A stretch of DNA of 64,000 bases from Comamonas sp. lk (GCF_900564145.1 NZ_UOOB01000001.1:558001-622000), one strand, 5' to 3'. Positions 9,418-26,457 are shown, numbered from the stretch's first letter. Made by a program: numbers and translations. Notes: generated by a model not told the origin, from the letters alone.

Positions 9418-10004
9418 TGGCAGACGCTGTTGAAGCAGATGTGAACGGCGGTGCAGCTGCACCGGCCAATCCTGATCTGCGCTGGTATATCGTCCATGCT
9501 TATTCGGGCATGGAAAAAGCTGTTGAGCGCAATATTGCAGAACGTATCGCACGTTCGGGCATGCAGTCCAAATTTGGCCGCATTCTGGTTCCTTCCGAGG
9601 AAGTGGTAGAGATGCGCAATGGACAACGACGCACGACAGAGCGTCGCCTGTTTCCCGGCTATGTGTTCGTCGAAATGGTGATGGAAGACGACACCTGGCA
9701 CTTGGTCAAGCACACCAGCAAGGTGACTGGCTTTGTGGGTGGTGCCAAGAATCGACCTGCGCCCATTTCTGAAGAAGAGGTGCGCAAGATCGTCGAGCAG
9801 ATGCAAGAGGGTACTGAGAAGCCCCGCCACAAGGTTGAATTCATGGTGGGTGAGTTGGTTCGTGTGAAGGAAGGTCCTTTCACCGATTTCAACGGCTCCG
9901 TTGAAGAAGTCAACTACGAAAAGAATCGTCTGCGCGTCTCGGTCACTATTTTTGGCCGTGCAACGCCTGTGGAATTAGAGTTCGCTCAGGTTGAGAAAAC
10001 TTAA
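9417..10004 (+). CDS. nusG: Transcription termination/antitermination factor NusG
   Basis: Binds the RNA polymerase clamp, reduces pausing, and links polymerase to Rho or to ribosomal protein S10. The 195-residue protein has the NGN domain ([19 protein letters not shown], residues 21-39) and a C-terminal KOW domain ([20 protein letters not shown]). A strong ribosome-binding site GGAGGAAG is embedded in the end of secE. A terminator directly follows, so secE-nusG is a transcription unit separate from the L11 operon. Confidence 0.98.
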   Translation: MADAVEADVNGGAAAPANPDLRWYIVHAYSGMEKAVERNIAERIARSGMQSKFGRILVPSEEVVEMRNGQRRTTERRLFPGYVFVEMVMEDDTWHLVKHTSKVTGFVGGAKNRPAPISEEEVRKIVEQMQEGTEKPRHKVEFMVGELVRVKEGPFTDFNGSVEEVNYEKNRLRVSVTIFGRATPVELEFAQVEKT

Positions 10005-10024
10005 GTTCCAACTTAGAATATAAG

Positions 10025-10060
10025 GCTTCGCATTTTTTTGACTCGATGCGGAGCTTTTTT
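10025..10060 (+). terminator. Terminator between nusG and rplK
   Basis: GCTTCGCAT and ATGCGGAGC form a 9-bp stem with one G-T wobble, followed by six Ts. It starts 20 bases after the nusG stop. Confidence 0.8.
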
Positions 10061-10067
10061 GTAGAGT
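10038..10067 (+). promoter_or_regulatory. Possible promoter of the rplKA operon, overlapping the nusG terminator
   Basis: TTGACT (10038-10043) and TAGAGT (10062-10067) are separated by 18 bases. The -35 element falls in the terminator loop. A promoter for L11-L1 is expected here, but the -10 match is weak. Confidence 0.35.
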
Positions 10068-10135
10068 CTTAACTTCGGGGAGCTGCCTGCATCCAGTTTG
10101 GATGTGCGTGGCGTTATACCCGTTAGGAGCATTCA

Positions 10136-10567
10136 ATGGCGAAGAAAATCGTCGGCTTCATCAAGCTGCAAGTGCCAGCTGGTAAGGCCAATCCTTCCCC
10201 TCCAATCGGTCCTGCGCTGGGTCAGCGCGGCCTCAACATCATGGAATTCTGCAAGGCGTTCAACGCCCAGACCCAAGGTGTCGAGCCCGGCCTGCCTTTG
10301 CCCGTGGTTATCACGGCATTTGCTGACAAGAGCTTCACTTTTGTCATCAAGACTCCTCCCGCAACCGTGCTGATCAAGAAGGCGATCAAGCTCGACAAGG
10401 GCTCTTCGAACCCCCTGAAGACTAAGGTCGGCAAGATTTCCCGCGCTCAGCTGGAAGAAATCGCCAAGACCAAGTTGAAGGACATGAACGCCGCTGACGT
10501 TGACGCCGCTGTGCGTACGCTGGCTGGTTCTGCCCGTTCGATGGGCGTGATCGTGGAGGGTGTGTAA
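10136..10567 (+). CDS. rplK: 50S ribosomal protein L11
   Basis: L11 binds 23S rRNA at the GTPase-associated centre and is needed for stringent-response sensing. The 143-residue product has the N-terminal proline-rich helix region ([20 protein letters not shown]) and the C-terminal RNA-binding domain ending [20 protein letters not shown] lies just before the ATG. The rplA start follows the stop directly with no gap. Confidence 0.98.
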   Translation: MAKKIVGFIKLQVPAGKANPSPPIGPALGQRGLNIMEFCKAFNAQTQGVEPGLPLPVVITAFADKSFTFVIKTPPATVLIKKAIKLDKGSSNPLKTKVGKISRAQLEEIAKTKLKDMNAADVDAAVRTLAGSARSMGVIVEGV

Positions 10568-11263
10568 ATGGCCAAGTTGACCAAGAAGCAAAAAGCTCTC
10601 CAAGGCAAAGTTGACAGCAACAAGCTGTACGCTCTGACCGATGCTATCGCCCTGGTGAAGGACGCAGCTACCGCCAAGTTCGATGAATCCATCGACGTGG
10701 CCGTTCAGCTGGGTGTGGATGCCAAGAAGTCGGACCAAGTGGTGCGTGGCGCCGTGGTTCTGCCTCACGGTACTGGCAAGGTTGCTCGCGTGGCCGTGTT
10801 CGCACAAGGTGCCAAGGCTGAAGAAGCCAAGGCTGCCGGCGCTGACGTGGTTGGTATGGACGACCTGGCTGCCATGGTGAAGGCTGGCGACATGCCCTTC
10901 GACGTGGTGATCGCTGCTCCTGACGCTATGCGCGTTGTGGGTCAGTTGGGCCAGATCCTGGGTCCACGTGGTCTGATGCCTAACCCCAAGGTTGGCACCG
11001 TGACTCCTGACGTCGCTACGGCTGTGAAGAACGCCAAGGCTGGTCAAGTGCAGTTCCGCGTCGACAAGGCCGGTATTGTTCACGGCACTATTGGCCGTCG
11101 CTCCTTCGACACCGAAAAGCTGCAGGGTAACCTGGCTGCTCTGATCGAAGCACTGAACAAGGCCAAGCCTGCTTCCAGCAAGGGCCTGTACCTGCGCAAG
11201 GTTGCTGTTTCGTCGACTATGGGTGTGGGCGTTCGCGTCGACACGCAATCCATCTCGGCGTAA
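10568..11263 (+). CDS. rplA: 50S ribosomal protein L1
   Basis: Forms the L1 stalk that moves deacylated tRNA from the ribosome. In enterobacteria it also represses its own operon by binding the rplK leader. The 231-residue length and motifs such as [15 protein letters not shown] and the C-terminal [11 protein letters not shown] are those of bacterial L1. Directly abuts rplK. Codon bias is strong. Confidence 0.98.
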   Translation: MAKLTKKQKALQGKVDSNKLYALTDAIALVKDAATAKFDESIDVAVQLGVDAKKSDQVVRGAVVLPHGTGKVARVAVFAQGAKAEEAKAAGADVVGMDDLAAMVKAGDMPFDVVIAAPDAMRVVGQLGQILGPRGLMPNPKVGTVTPDVATAVKNAKAGQVQFRVDKAGIVHGTIGRRSFDTEKLQGNLAALIEALNKAKPASSKGLYLRKVAVSSTMGVGVRVDTQSISA

Positions 11264-11490
11264 TTGCTAGAAATCGTCAGATGAGCATCTGCTCATCTGG
11301 TGTGGTGGGCTGATGGGGTTGTTGCTCTATCAGGTCATCCAAGACCGTTGGTGTGATTCAGATCACTTAATCGTGATGGCCAACGCAGATGGCGATCCCG
11401 CTGCAGATGGATTTTTTCCAAAACAGTTGGTCGCTGCAACAAGAGCGCGCATGAGGGGCTAGCCCTGAGTGCGCATTTAAGGAGTAGACC
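11264..11490 (+). promoter_or_regulatory. rplJL leader region with a perfect hairpin
   Basis: This 227-base gap between rplA and rplJ has the position of the L10-responsive leader known from other bacteria. It contains a perfect inverted repeat, CAGATGAGCA and TGCTCATCTG (11278-11299), with a 2-base gap and no T run, so it looks structural rather than a terminator. A second small palindrome GTGAT...ATCAC lies around 11350. Autoregulation by L10/L12 is inferred from conserved position. Confidence 0.55.
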
Positions 11491-12024
11491 TTGAGTCTTA
11501 ATCGCAGTGAGAAAGAAGCGGTCATCAACGAAGTGACCAGCCTCGCCGCTAAAGCTCAAACGCTTGTGATCGCGGAATACCGTGGCATCACGGTCGCCGA
11601 CATGACCAAACTGCGCGCTGATGCACGCAGCAAGGGCGTGAGCTTGAGCGTGTTGAAGAACACCCTGGCCCGCCGTGCTGTGGCTGGCGGCCAGTTTGAC
11701 GTGGTGGCTGACCAGATGACTGGTCCGCTGATCTATGGCTTCTCTGAAGACGCAGTGGCTGCCGCTAAGGTGGTGGCCGACTTCGCGAAGACCAACGATA
11801 AGTTGGTGATTCGCGGTGGCGCGTTTTCGGGCAAGGCCCTGGACGTTAACGGCGTGAAGCAACTGGCTAGCATTCCCTCCAAGGAAATCTTGCTGGCACA
11901 AGTGTGTGGCTTGCTTATGTCCCCAATGTCGCGTACAGCCGTTGTGCTGGGCGCCCTGGCGGCAAAGAAGAGCGAAGGCGCAGAACCTGCAGCTGAAGCT
12001 GAAGCTGAAGCAGCTGCCGCTTAA
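11491..12024 (+). CDS. rplJ: 50S ribosomal protein L10 (TTG start)
   Basis: L10 anchors L7/L12 dimers to the ribosomal stalk. The 177-residue product begins [18 protein letters not shown] and contains the family signature [15 protein letters not shown]. The start codon is TTG with AAGGAG 6 bases upstream; no in-frame ATG lies near. A rare start codon on a highly expressed ribosomal gene suggests control of initiation, consistent with known L10 translational autoregulation. The Ala/Glu-rich tail holds the L12-binding end. Followed by rplL after 38 bases. Confidence 0.96.
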   Translation: MSLNRSEKEAVINEVTSLAAKAQTLVIAEYRGITVADMTKLRADARSKGVSLSVLKNTLARRAVAGGQFDVVADQMTGPLIYGFSEDAVAAAKVVADFAKTNDKLVIRGGAFSGKALDVNGVKQLASIPSKEILLAQVCGLLMSPMSRTAVVLGALAAKKSEGAEPAAEAEAEAAAA

Positions 12025-12062
12025 TTGCGCGGCACAAACCAACAAATTTGTTAGGAAATAAC

Positions 12063-12434
12063 ATGGCATTCGATAAAGACGCATTCTTGACCGCCCTGGA
12101 CAGCATGACTGTTCTGGAACTGAACGACCTGGTCAAGGCAATTGAAGAAAAGTTTGGCGTGTCCGCTGCCGCTATGGCTGCTCCCGCTGCTGGTGGCGCT
12201 GCTGCCGCCGCTGTGGAAGAAAAGACCGAGTTCAACGTTGTGCTGACTGAAGCCGGCGCGAACAAGGTTTCCGTGATTAAGGCTGTGCGTGAAATCACTG
12301 GCCTGGGTCTGAAGGAAGCTAAGGACCTGGTTGATGGCGCTCCTAAGAACGTCAAGGAAGCCGTTGCCAAGGCTGACGCTGAAGCTGCTGTGAAGAAGCT
12401 GATCGAAGCCGGTGCTAAGGCTGAACTGAAGTAA
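12063..12434 (+). CDS. rplL: 50S ribosomal protein L7/L12
   Basis: Stalk protein that recruits translation GTPases. The 123-residue product has the N-terminal dimerisation region ([20 protein letters not shown]), an Ala/Gly-rich hinge ([17 protein letters not shown]), and the C-terminal factor-binding domain with [16 protein letters not shown]. The ATG is preceded by TTAGGAAA; a TTG five codons upstream in frame is not used. Two hairpins follow before rpoB. Confidence 0.98.
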   Translation: MAFDKDAFLTALDSMTVLELNDLVKAIEEKFGVSAAAMAAPAAGGAAAAAVEEKTEFNVVLTEAGANKVSVIKAVREITGLGLKEAKDLVDGAPKNVKEAVAKADAEAAVKKLIEAGAKAELK

Positions 12435-12449
12435 TTCAGTGAAATCAAG

Positions 12450-12482
12450 GGCTGGAGACTCTTTTCAGGGTCTCCAGCCTTT
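12450..12482 (+). terminator. First rplL-rpoB attenuator hairpin
   Basis: GGCTGGAGAC and GTCTCCAGCC form a perfect 10-bp stem with a 10-base loop and only three Ts after it. It lies 15 bases past the rplL stop. In Escherichia coli a partial terminator at this place sets the ratio of ribosomal proteins to polymerase. Confidence 0.75.
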
Positions 12483-12515
12483 GGCGCTTGTGAAATGCGC
12501 TGAAAAGAACACACC

Positions 12516-12547
12516 AAAAAGCAGGTTTCCCGGGGAGTCTGCTTTTT
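12516..12547 (+). terminator. Second rplL-rpoB attenuator hairpin
   Basis: AAAAAGCAG and CTGCTTTTT form a perfect 9-bp stem whose 3' arm is itself the T run. It is 34 bases downstream of the first hairpin. Together they would strongly but incompletely block transcription into rpoB. Confidence 0.6.
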
Positions 12548-12712
12548 AGTGTCTTCTGACAATCCGACAGCAGAAGATGCCTTGGTTCGGGTGATGTGCA
12601 ACGCATCACCGTCAGCCATGGTTGGTAGTGGCCAACCGCCAAGCCCGCAGAGTGAATCCTCTGTGGGGCAGTCGTCGCAGACCCAGGACTCATGTCTTTG
12701 CCCGGAGATCTC

Positions 12713-16825
<4,113 letters not shown>

Positions 16826-16843
16826 TTGAAAAGGAAAGAGTCT

Positions 16844-21058
<4,215 letters not shown>

Positions 21059-21109
21059 GCTGCAGCCAGATCCAGGGTGGGCAACCGCCCTGGATTGAGC
21101 TCAGCTGTG

Positions 21110-21151
21110 CGCTCCCGCTCTGCCTGCCGCAGACGGGAGCGTTTTTCTTTT
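21110..21151 (+). terminator. Rho-independent terminator of the rpoBC operon
   Basis: The stem CGCTCCCG...CGGGAGCG extends inward by TCTGC/GCAGA with one bulged base, and is followed by a T5-C-T4 tract. It begins 51 bases after the rpoC stop. Confidence 0.9.
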
Positions 21152-21194
21152 GAAGAATTATTTAAATCTGCCTTGGCTCCAAGGCCTGTCGTCC

Positions 21195-22571
21195 ATGAAT
21201 CAAAAGCCCGAGAAAAAGCAGCCCACAGCAGATCAGCACCATGCGCCTGCGCTGTGGCAGCAACTGGATGCCGTGGCCCAGGCCCTGCATGGCATCTTGG
21301 GTGGGCAGTCGAGCAAAACGGTGCTGGCACAGGTGCCGCAGCGCTTGCGCCCCGGTGTCCAGGCTTTGTTGTTCCAAGTGCTGCGCAATCTGGGTCGTGC
21401 GCAAGCGCTGCAAAAGCAGCTGGCCCCGCGCGCTCCAGCCCCGAAGGTCAGTGCCTTGCTGTGTACCGCCCTGGCCCTGGCCTGGACGGATGAACAGGCA
21501 CCGTATCCTCCGTTTACCCTGGTCAATCAGGCCGTTGAAGCGGCCAAGCGCGGTGCGGCACGTGCTCAGTCGGGTTTTATCAACGCCTGTTTGCGCCGTT
21601 TCTTGCGCGAGCGCGATGCGCTGGTGGTGGCCACGCAAGCGAGCCCGGTGGCCGTCTGGAACCATCCTGCCTGGTGGATAGAACGTCTGAAAAAAGACCA
21701 CCCCCAGGATTGGCAAACCATTTTGACGGCCAACAATGCGCAGCCGCCCATGACCTTGCGTGTTAATCAGCAAAAATGCACTCAAGCCCAGTATCTGAAA
21801 GCGCTTGAAGCTATTGATTTGAGAGCTTCATGGGTGGCGGATATGGGTTTGCAGCTGGAGCATGCCGCGCCGGTGAACGAGCTGCCGCATTTCGCCGAAG
21901 GCTGGGCTTCCGTGCAGGATGCTGCCGCGCAACTGGCCGCTCCCTTGCTGCTCAAGGGCCTGGCACCGGTAGCAGGCCGCCCGCTGCGCGTGCTCGATGC
22001 CTGCGCTGCACCCGGCGGCAAGACCGCGCATTTGCTGGAATATGCACAACCTGGCTCGCTGCAGGTGACGGCGCTGGAGATCGATGCCGAGCGTGCGCAT
22101 CGCATTGACGATACGTTGGGTCGCCTTGGCCTCAAGGCCCAGGTATTGGTGGCGGATGCCTCGGCACCGGATCAATGGTTTGAATCGCAGTGCGATGGCG
22201 AGCTGTTCGATGCCATTTTGCTGGATGCGCCTTGCTCGGCTTCGGGCATTGTGCGGCGCCAGCCCGATGCACGCTGGCTGCGCCGCGAAACCGATATTGC
22301 CCAGCTGGGGGAGATTCAATCCCGTCTTCTCGATACCTTGTGGCCCTTGCTGCAACCCGGCGGGCGCATGGTTTACTGCACCTGCTCGGTCTTCAAGGCC
22401 GAGGGTGAGGCCCAGGTGCAAGCGTTTCTTGCACGCAACACTACGGCGCTCAGCTTGCCTGCGGCAGGGCATTTAATTCCTGGCAAACCGGAAAAAGCGG
22501 ATAGGCTGACTGACAATGCTTTAGGTGACCACGACGGCTTTTATTACGCACTGCTGGAAAAAACGCGCTGA
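21195..22571 (+). CDS. rsmB: 16S rRNA (cytosine(967)-C(5))-methyltransferase RsmB
   Basis: Methylates C967 of 16S rRNA using S-adenosylmethionine. The N-terminal part is the NusB-like RNA-binding domain. The C-terminal Rossmann methyltransferase shows motif I DACAAPGGKT (about residue 268), motif IV DAPCSASG and the catalytic cysteine in YCTCS (about residue 393). The start at MNQKPEKK gives 458 residues; an earlier TTG would lie in the T tract of the rpoC terminator. The next gene overlaps its end by 47 bases. Confidence 0.93.
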   Translation: MNQKPEKKQPTADQHHAPALWQQLDAVAQALHGILGGQSSKTVLAQVPQRLRPGVQALLFQVLRNLGRAQALQKQLAPRAPAPKVSALLCTALALAWTDEQAPYPPFTLVNQAVEAAKRGAARAQSGFINACLRRFLRERDALVVATQASPVAVWNHPAWWIERLKKDHPQDWQTILTANNAQPPMTLRVNQQKCTQAQYLKALEAIDLRASWVADMGLQLEHAAPVNELPHFAEGWASVQDAAAQLAAPLLLKGLAPVAGRPLRVLDACAAPGGKTAHLLEYAQPGSLQVTALEIDAERAHRIDDTLGRLGLKAQVLVADASAPDQWFESQCDGELFDAILLDAPCSASGIVRRQPDARWLRRETDIAQLGEIQSRLLDTLWPLLQPGGRMVYCTCSVFKAEGEAQVQAFLARNTTALSLPAAGHLIPGKPEKADRLTDNALGDHDGFYYALLEKTR

Positions 22572-23175
22572 CACTTTCGCGCAGGCTTGGTGGCGCACGC
22601 TGCTGGCCTGCATGCTGTGTCTGGTGGCTTCCGGCATGCTGATGAAAAGCTGGGCGGACACGGTACCGGCCGATATCAGCTCCATGAAGGTCGAGCGCAG
22701 TGACGAAGGCCTGTTTCTGTCTGCCAATTTGCAGTTTGACTTGCCCATGCAGGTCGATGATGCCTTGCGTCAAGGCATCCCCATTTACTTTGCCGCCGAA
22801 GCCCAGGTGCAGCGCGAGCGCTGGTACTGGTCCGACCAGCAACTGGGCACGGCCACGCGCTATTACCGTCTTACTCACCAGCCGCTGACGCGCCGCTGGC
22901 GTCTGCATATCTCCAATAACTCTTTCACCAGTTCCTCCGGTGGGCTGGTTCTGGGCCAGACCTATGAGCAGCTGGAAGATGCGCTGGCCGCCATTCAGCG
23001 CATTTCGCGCTGGAAAATCATGGAGCCGGGGCAGCTCAATGGCACCTCCGGTGTCTCGGTGCAACTGCGCTTCAGAGTAGATTTATCGGCCTTGCCAAGG
23101 CCTTTGCAAATTGGTGCTCTGGGCCGTTCGGGCTGGAATTTGCAACTCTCGCGCACACAGATACTGGAGCCCTGA
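22525..23175 (+). CDS. DUF4390 domain-containing exported protein
   Basis: Function unknown. The 216-residue protein has a hydrophobic signal-like stretch (LLACMLCLVASGMLMKSWA) and a predicted beta-rich domain of the DUF4390 family (FLSANLQFDLPMQVDDAL, YWSDQQLGTATRYYRLT). The GTG start lies inside rsmB; a later Met near residue 30 is possible. It shares a base with the ntrY-like gene start (TGATG), so the two are coupled. This neighbourhood (rsmB, DUF4390, ntrY, ntrX) is common in Burkholderiales, which suggests a link to the sensor kinase, perhaps as a periplasmic partner. That link is inference. Confidence 0.85.
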   Translation: MTTTAFITHCWKKRADTFAQAWWRTLLACMLCLVASGMLMKSWADTVPADISSMKVERSDEGLFLSANLQFDLPMQVDDALRQGIPIYFAAEAQVQRERWYWSDQQLGTATRYYRLTHQPLTRRWRLHISNNSFTSSSGGLVLGQTYEQLEDALAAIQRISRWKIMEPGQLNGTSGVSVQLRFRVDLSALPRPLQIGALGRSGWNLQLSRTQILEP

Positions 23176-25502
23176 TGGCTGATTTCAAGCATCTGGATTC
23201 CGAAGGCTCGCTGCCGTCCACCACGCGCTGGTCCCGCGCCACCCGCTTGGCCGTGGGTACGGGCGTGGCGTTGATGGCTGTTGTCGGTGTGATGCTGCTG
23301 TTTTTGCTCACTTTGGCCACGAATAACCGCTTGGCTTACGAGAGAAATTACAACTGGCTGTTTGCCGCCAATGTGGTGGCCGCAGGCCTGTTGCTGTTCA
23401 TTTTGCTGTGGGGCGGCATACGTCTTGCCCTGCGCTTGCGCCGTGGTCGTTTCGGCAGCCGGCTGCTGCTCAAGCTGGCAGGCATTTTCACCCTAGTGGG
23501 CCTGGTGCCGGGCTTGCTGATTTATGTGGTGTCCTATCAGTTTGTTTCCCGCTCCATCGAGAGCTGGTTTGATGTCAAGGTGGAAGGTGCGCTGTCCGCC
23601 GGGGTGAGCCTGGCCAGCGCCACGCTGGAGACGGTGGCCAACGACATGGCCAATAACACCCGCACGGCAGGAGCTCAGCTGTCCACGGTGTCCGATACCG
23701 GTGCGGCGCTGGTGCTGGAGCGCATACGGGATCAGATTGGTGCCACGGATGCCGTGCTCTGGAACGCCTCGGGCCGGGCCATTGCCAGCGTCGGTAAATC
23801 CCAATTCGATCTGCAGCCGGAGCGCCCCAGCACGCAGGAGCTGCGCACTCTGCGAGAGCAACGAACGATTGCCAGCATCGAAGGGCTGGATGACGAAACC
23901 GAAGGCCCTTCAGAAAAGGCCGCCGCCAACGCCCGCGTGCGAACCCTGGTGCTGGTGCCCAATCCTTCCGTCAATCTGCTGGAAGAGCCGCGCTATCTGC
24001 AAGCCACCATCCCGTTGCCGTCCAGTCTGGTGACCAATGCCCTGGCTGTGCAGGAGGCGAACCGGGAGTACCAGGAGCGCGCCCTGGCCCGTGGCGGCCT
24101 GCAGCGCATGTATATAGGCACGCTCACGCTGGCCTTGTTCCTGGCCGTGTTTGGTGCCGTGGTGCTGGCTGTGGTGCTGGGCAATCAGCTGGCCAAGCCC
24201 TTGCTTTTACTGGCCCAGGGCATGCGCGATGTGGCAAGAGGCGATCTGCGGCCCAAGCCTGCCTTGCAGAACAAGGATGAAATCGGCGGGCTGACCCGCT
24301 CGTTTGCGGTGATGACCCAGCAACTGGCCGATGCCCGCTCGGATGCCAACCGCAATCTGCTGCAGCTCGATTCCGCCCGCGCCAATCTGCAAACCATTCT
24401 GGATAATCTGACCTCGGGTGTCATCGTGCTTGATGACCAGGGACGCATCGTGCTCAGCAACCCGGGTGCGACCCGCATCTTGCGTGCACCCATGGCGGTG
24501 TTCCAGGGCAAGCGCTTGCGCGATGTGTCGGGGCTGCAGGACTTTGCCCGTGTGGTGCAGGAGCAGTTTGCCCTGTTCCTTGGCGATCCCAACGCCGCCC
24601 AGGGGCGCGACCGCTGGCAACTGGTGTTCGAGCTCGATGGCGGTGACGGCGACGTGGTGCACAACACGACGAGCCTGGTCATGCGTGGTGCAGAGCTGCC
24701 GGATGCCCAGCGCCTGCTGGTGTTTGACGATATCTCCGAGATTGTGTCTGCCCAGCGTGCACAGGCTTGGGGCGAGGTGGCGCGACGGGTGGCGCATGAG
24801 ATCAAGAATCCGCTGACCCCGATTCAGCTGTCTGCCGAGCGCATGGCGATGAAGCTGACCGACAAGCTGCAGCCAACGGAGCAGGCCCTGCTGGCCAAAT
24901 CTGTCAAAACCATTGTGGATCAGGTGGCCGCCATGAAGCGGCTGGTGGACGAGTTCCGCGAATATGCGCGTTTGCCGGCCGCCAATCTGCAGGCGTTAGA
25001 CTTGAACACTCTGGTGACCGAGGTGCTTCAGCTCTATGGCGAGGAAAATGCGACGGTGCGCGTAGACGCCATGTTGGACGAGCAATGCCCTCCCATTCGT
25101 GGTGACAGCCAGCAGTTGCGACAGGTCATCCACAATCTTTTGCAAAATGCGCAGGACGCGACGATGCAAAAGGCTCAGGAAACCGGGCAGACTCCAGGCC
25201 CCGTCACCATTGAAACTCGCTGGCTTGATTCAACGCAACGGGTAAGGCTGAGCATCAGCGACAGTGGCACGGGATTTGCTGCCAACATACTGCAGCGGGC
25301 GTTTGAGCCCTACGTCACAACCAAATCGCGTGGCACGGGACTGGGTCTGGCTGTGGTTAAAAAAATTGCCGACGAGCACCATGCCCGGGTTGACCTGGGT
25401 AATCGAGAGGAAGACGGGATAGTGCAAGGTGCACGAGTCTCGCTATCATTTGCACCTGATGACCGTGCGACGTGGCCTGATGCCGCCTCGCACACCGCAT
25501 AG
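23175..25502 (+). CDS. NtrY-like sensor histidine kinase (HAMP-PAS-HisKA-HATPase)
   Basis: Membrane sensor kinase, 775 residues. Two N-terminal transmembrane helices and a third near residue 97-117 (LLKLAGIFTLVGLVPGLLIYVV) precede a periplasmic domain; a further helix near residue 320 leads to HAMP (residues about 335-388), PAS (ILDNLTSGVIVLDDQGRIV), the phospho-acceptor His near residue 539 in AHEIKNPLTPI, and the ATP-binding N, G1 and G2 boxes (NLLQNAQDAT, DSGTGFA, GTGLGLAVV). This is the NtrY architecture, known for nitrogen or redox sensing. Seventeen bases separate it from its regulator. The signal it senses cannot be read. Confidence 0.92.
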   Translation: MADFKHLDSEGSLPSTTRWSRATRLAVGTGVALMAVVGVMLLFLLTLATNNRLAYERNYNWLFAANVVAAGLLLFILLWGGIRLALRLRRGRFGSRLLLKLAGIFTLVGLVPGLLIYVVSYQFVSRSIESWFDVKVEGALSAGVSLASATLETVANDMANNTRTAGAQLSTVSDTGAALVLERIRDQIGATDAVLWNASGRAIASVGKSQFDLQPERPSTQELRTLREQRTIASIEGLDDETEGPSEKAAANARVRTLVLVPNPSVNLLEEPRYLQATIPLPSSLVTNALAVQEANREYQERALARGGLQRMYIGTLTLALFLAVFGAVVLAVVLGNQLAKPLLLLAQGMRDVARGDLRPKPALQNKDEIGGLTRSFAVMTQQLADARSDANRNLLQLDSARANLQTILDNLTSGVIVLDDQGRIVLSNPGATRILRAPMAVFQGKRLRDVSGLQDFARVVQEQFALFLGDPNAAQGRDRWQLVFELDGGDGDVVHNTTSLVMRGAELPDAQRLLVFDDISEIVSAQRAQAWGEVARRVAHEIKNPLTPIQLSAERMAMKLTDKLQPTEQALLAKSVKTIVDQVAAMKRLVDEFREYARLPAANLQALDLNTLVTEVLQLYGEENATVRVDAMLDEQCPPIRGDSQQLRQVIHNLLQNAQDATMQKAQETGQTPGPVTIETRWLDSTQRVRLSISDSGTGFAANILQRAFEPYVTTKSRGTGLGLAVVKKIADEHHARVDLGNREEDGIVQGARVSLSFAPDDRATWPDAASHTA

Positions 25503-25519
25503 CAATAGGCTTTAGACAC

Positions 25520-26185
25520 ATGGCAAACATACTGGTGGTCGACGACGAACTGGGGATCCGGGATTTGTTGTCGGAAATCCTCAACGACGAAGGTCATAGT
25601 GTGGACGTGGCGGAGAACGCCAATCAGGCGCGCATCGCGCGTGCCTCTAACGCCTATGACCTCGTGTTGCTGGATATATGGATGCCGGATACGGATGGCG
25701 TCACGCTGCTCAAGGAATGGGCAACGGCCGGACAGCTGACCATGCCCGTCATCATGATGAGCGGCCATGCCACGATAGAGACGGCTGTGGAAGCCACGCG
25801 CATCGGTGCGCTGTCCTTTCTGGAAAAACCCATCACCATGCAAAAGCTGCTCAAGGCGGTGGAGCAGGGCCTGGCCCGCAGCTCGACCAGCCAGGCGGCT
25901 GAATCCACAGCGGCCAGCAATGACGGTATCGCGCCGGCGCTGGCCACCAGCGTCTCGGCTCAGGCAACGGAAGACAATCTGCCGCATGCCCACCAGGGCT
26001 TTGACCTGGATCGCCCGCTGCGTGAAGCCCGTGATGGCTTTGAAAAAGCCTATTTCGAATTTCACCTGGCCCGCGAAGGCGGCTCCATGACGCGTGTGGC
26101 CGAGAAGACGGGACTGGAGCGCACCCACTTGTACCGCAAGCTGCGACAACTGGGCGTGGACCTCGGACGCAATCGCCGCGGATAA
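25520..26185 (+). CDS. NtrX-like response regulator lacking the AAA+ domain (receiver plus Fis-type HTH)
   Basis: Partner of the NtrY-like kinase, 221 residues. The receiver domain has the acidic pair DD (8-9), phospho-acceptor Asp52 in LLDIWMPD, and the Lys of FLEKPI. Canonical NtrX then has a sigma-54-activating AAA+ ATPase domain of about 230 residues; here it is absent and replaced by a short Ala/Ser-rich linker (about residues 120-165). The C-terminal Fis-like helix-turn-helix is retained (MTRVAEKTGLERTHLYRKLR). It therefore cannot activate sigma-54 polymerase and probably acts as a direct DNA-binding regulator, like the RegA/ActR type. It ends 84 bases before tRNA-Phe. Confidence 0.9.
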   Translation: MANILVVDDELGIRDLLSEILNDEGHSVDVAENANQARIARASNAYDLVLLDIWMPDTDGVTLLKEWATAGQLTMPVIMMSGHATIETAVEATRIGALSFLEKPITMQKLLKAVEQGLARSSTSQAAESTAASNDGIAPALATSVSAQATEDNLPHAHQGFDLDRPLREARDGFEKAYFEFHLAREGGSMTRVAEKTGLERTHLYRKLRQLGVDLGRNRRG

Positions 26186-26231
26186 TTTTCAGAAAATTTG
26201 CGTATTTCGATTTGAGGTCGAAAAGTATGCA

Positions 26232-26237
26232 TATAAT
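26232..26237 (+). promoter_or_regulatory. -10 box of the first tRNA-Phe gene
   Basis: A perfect TATAAT within GCATATAATCG, 33 bases before the tRNA. The same block occurs before the second copy. No convincing -35 box is seen. Confidence 0.6.
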
Positions 26238-26269
26238 CGTGGCTTCGGTATGCGAGAGCATAAAGAAAA

Positions 26270-26345
26270 GGCCCGGTAGCTCAGTCGGTAGAGCAGAGGA
26301 TTGAAAATCCTTGTGTCGGCGGTTCGATTCCGTCCCAGGCCACCA
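26270..26345 (+). tRNA. tRNA-Phe (anticodon GAA), copy 1
   Basis: 76-base cloverleaf with CCA encoded and anticodon loop TTGAAAA giving GAA. The acceptor stem GGCCCGG against CCAGGCC leaves a C-A mismatch at pair 5-68; the T stem has one G-T wobble. The second copy is identical, so the mismatch is a property of the gene, not a read error in one copy. Confidence 0.96.
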
Positions 26346-26350
26346 AATTC

Positions 26351-26384
26351 AAATCCCCAGTGCTGCAAAGTACTGGGGATTTTT
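26351..26384 (+). terminator. Terminator of tRNA-Phe copy 1
   Basis: AAATCCCCAGT and ACTGGGGATTT form a perfect 11-bp stem followed by Ts, 6 bases after the tRNA. Confidence 0.85.
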
Positions 26385-26457
26385 GCATTCAGGCCTGATT
26401 TCTAACGGCGACTTCATCGCCGGATGACCAGGCAAGATGCGAAGGCGAAAGTATGCA

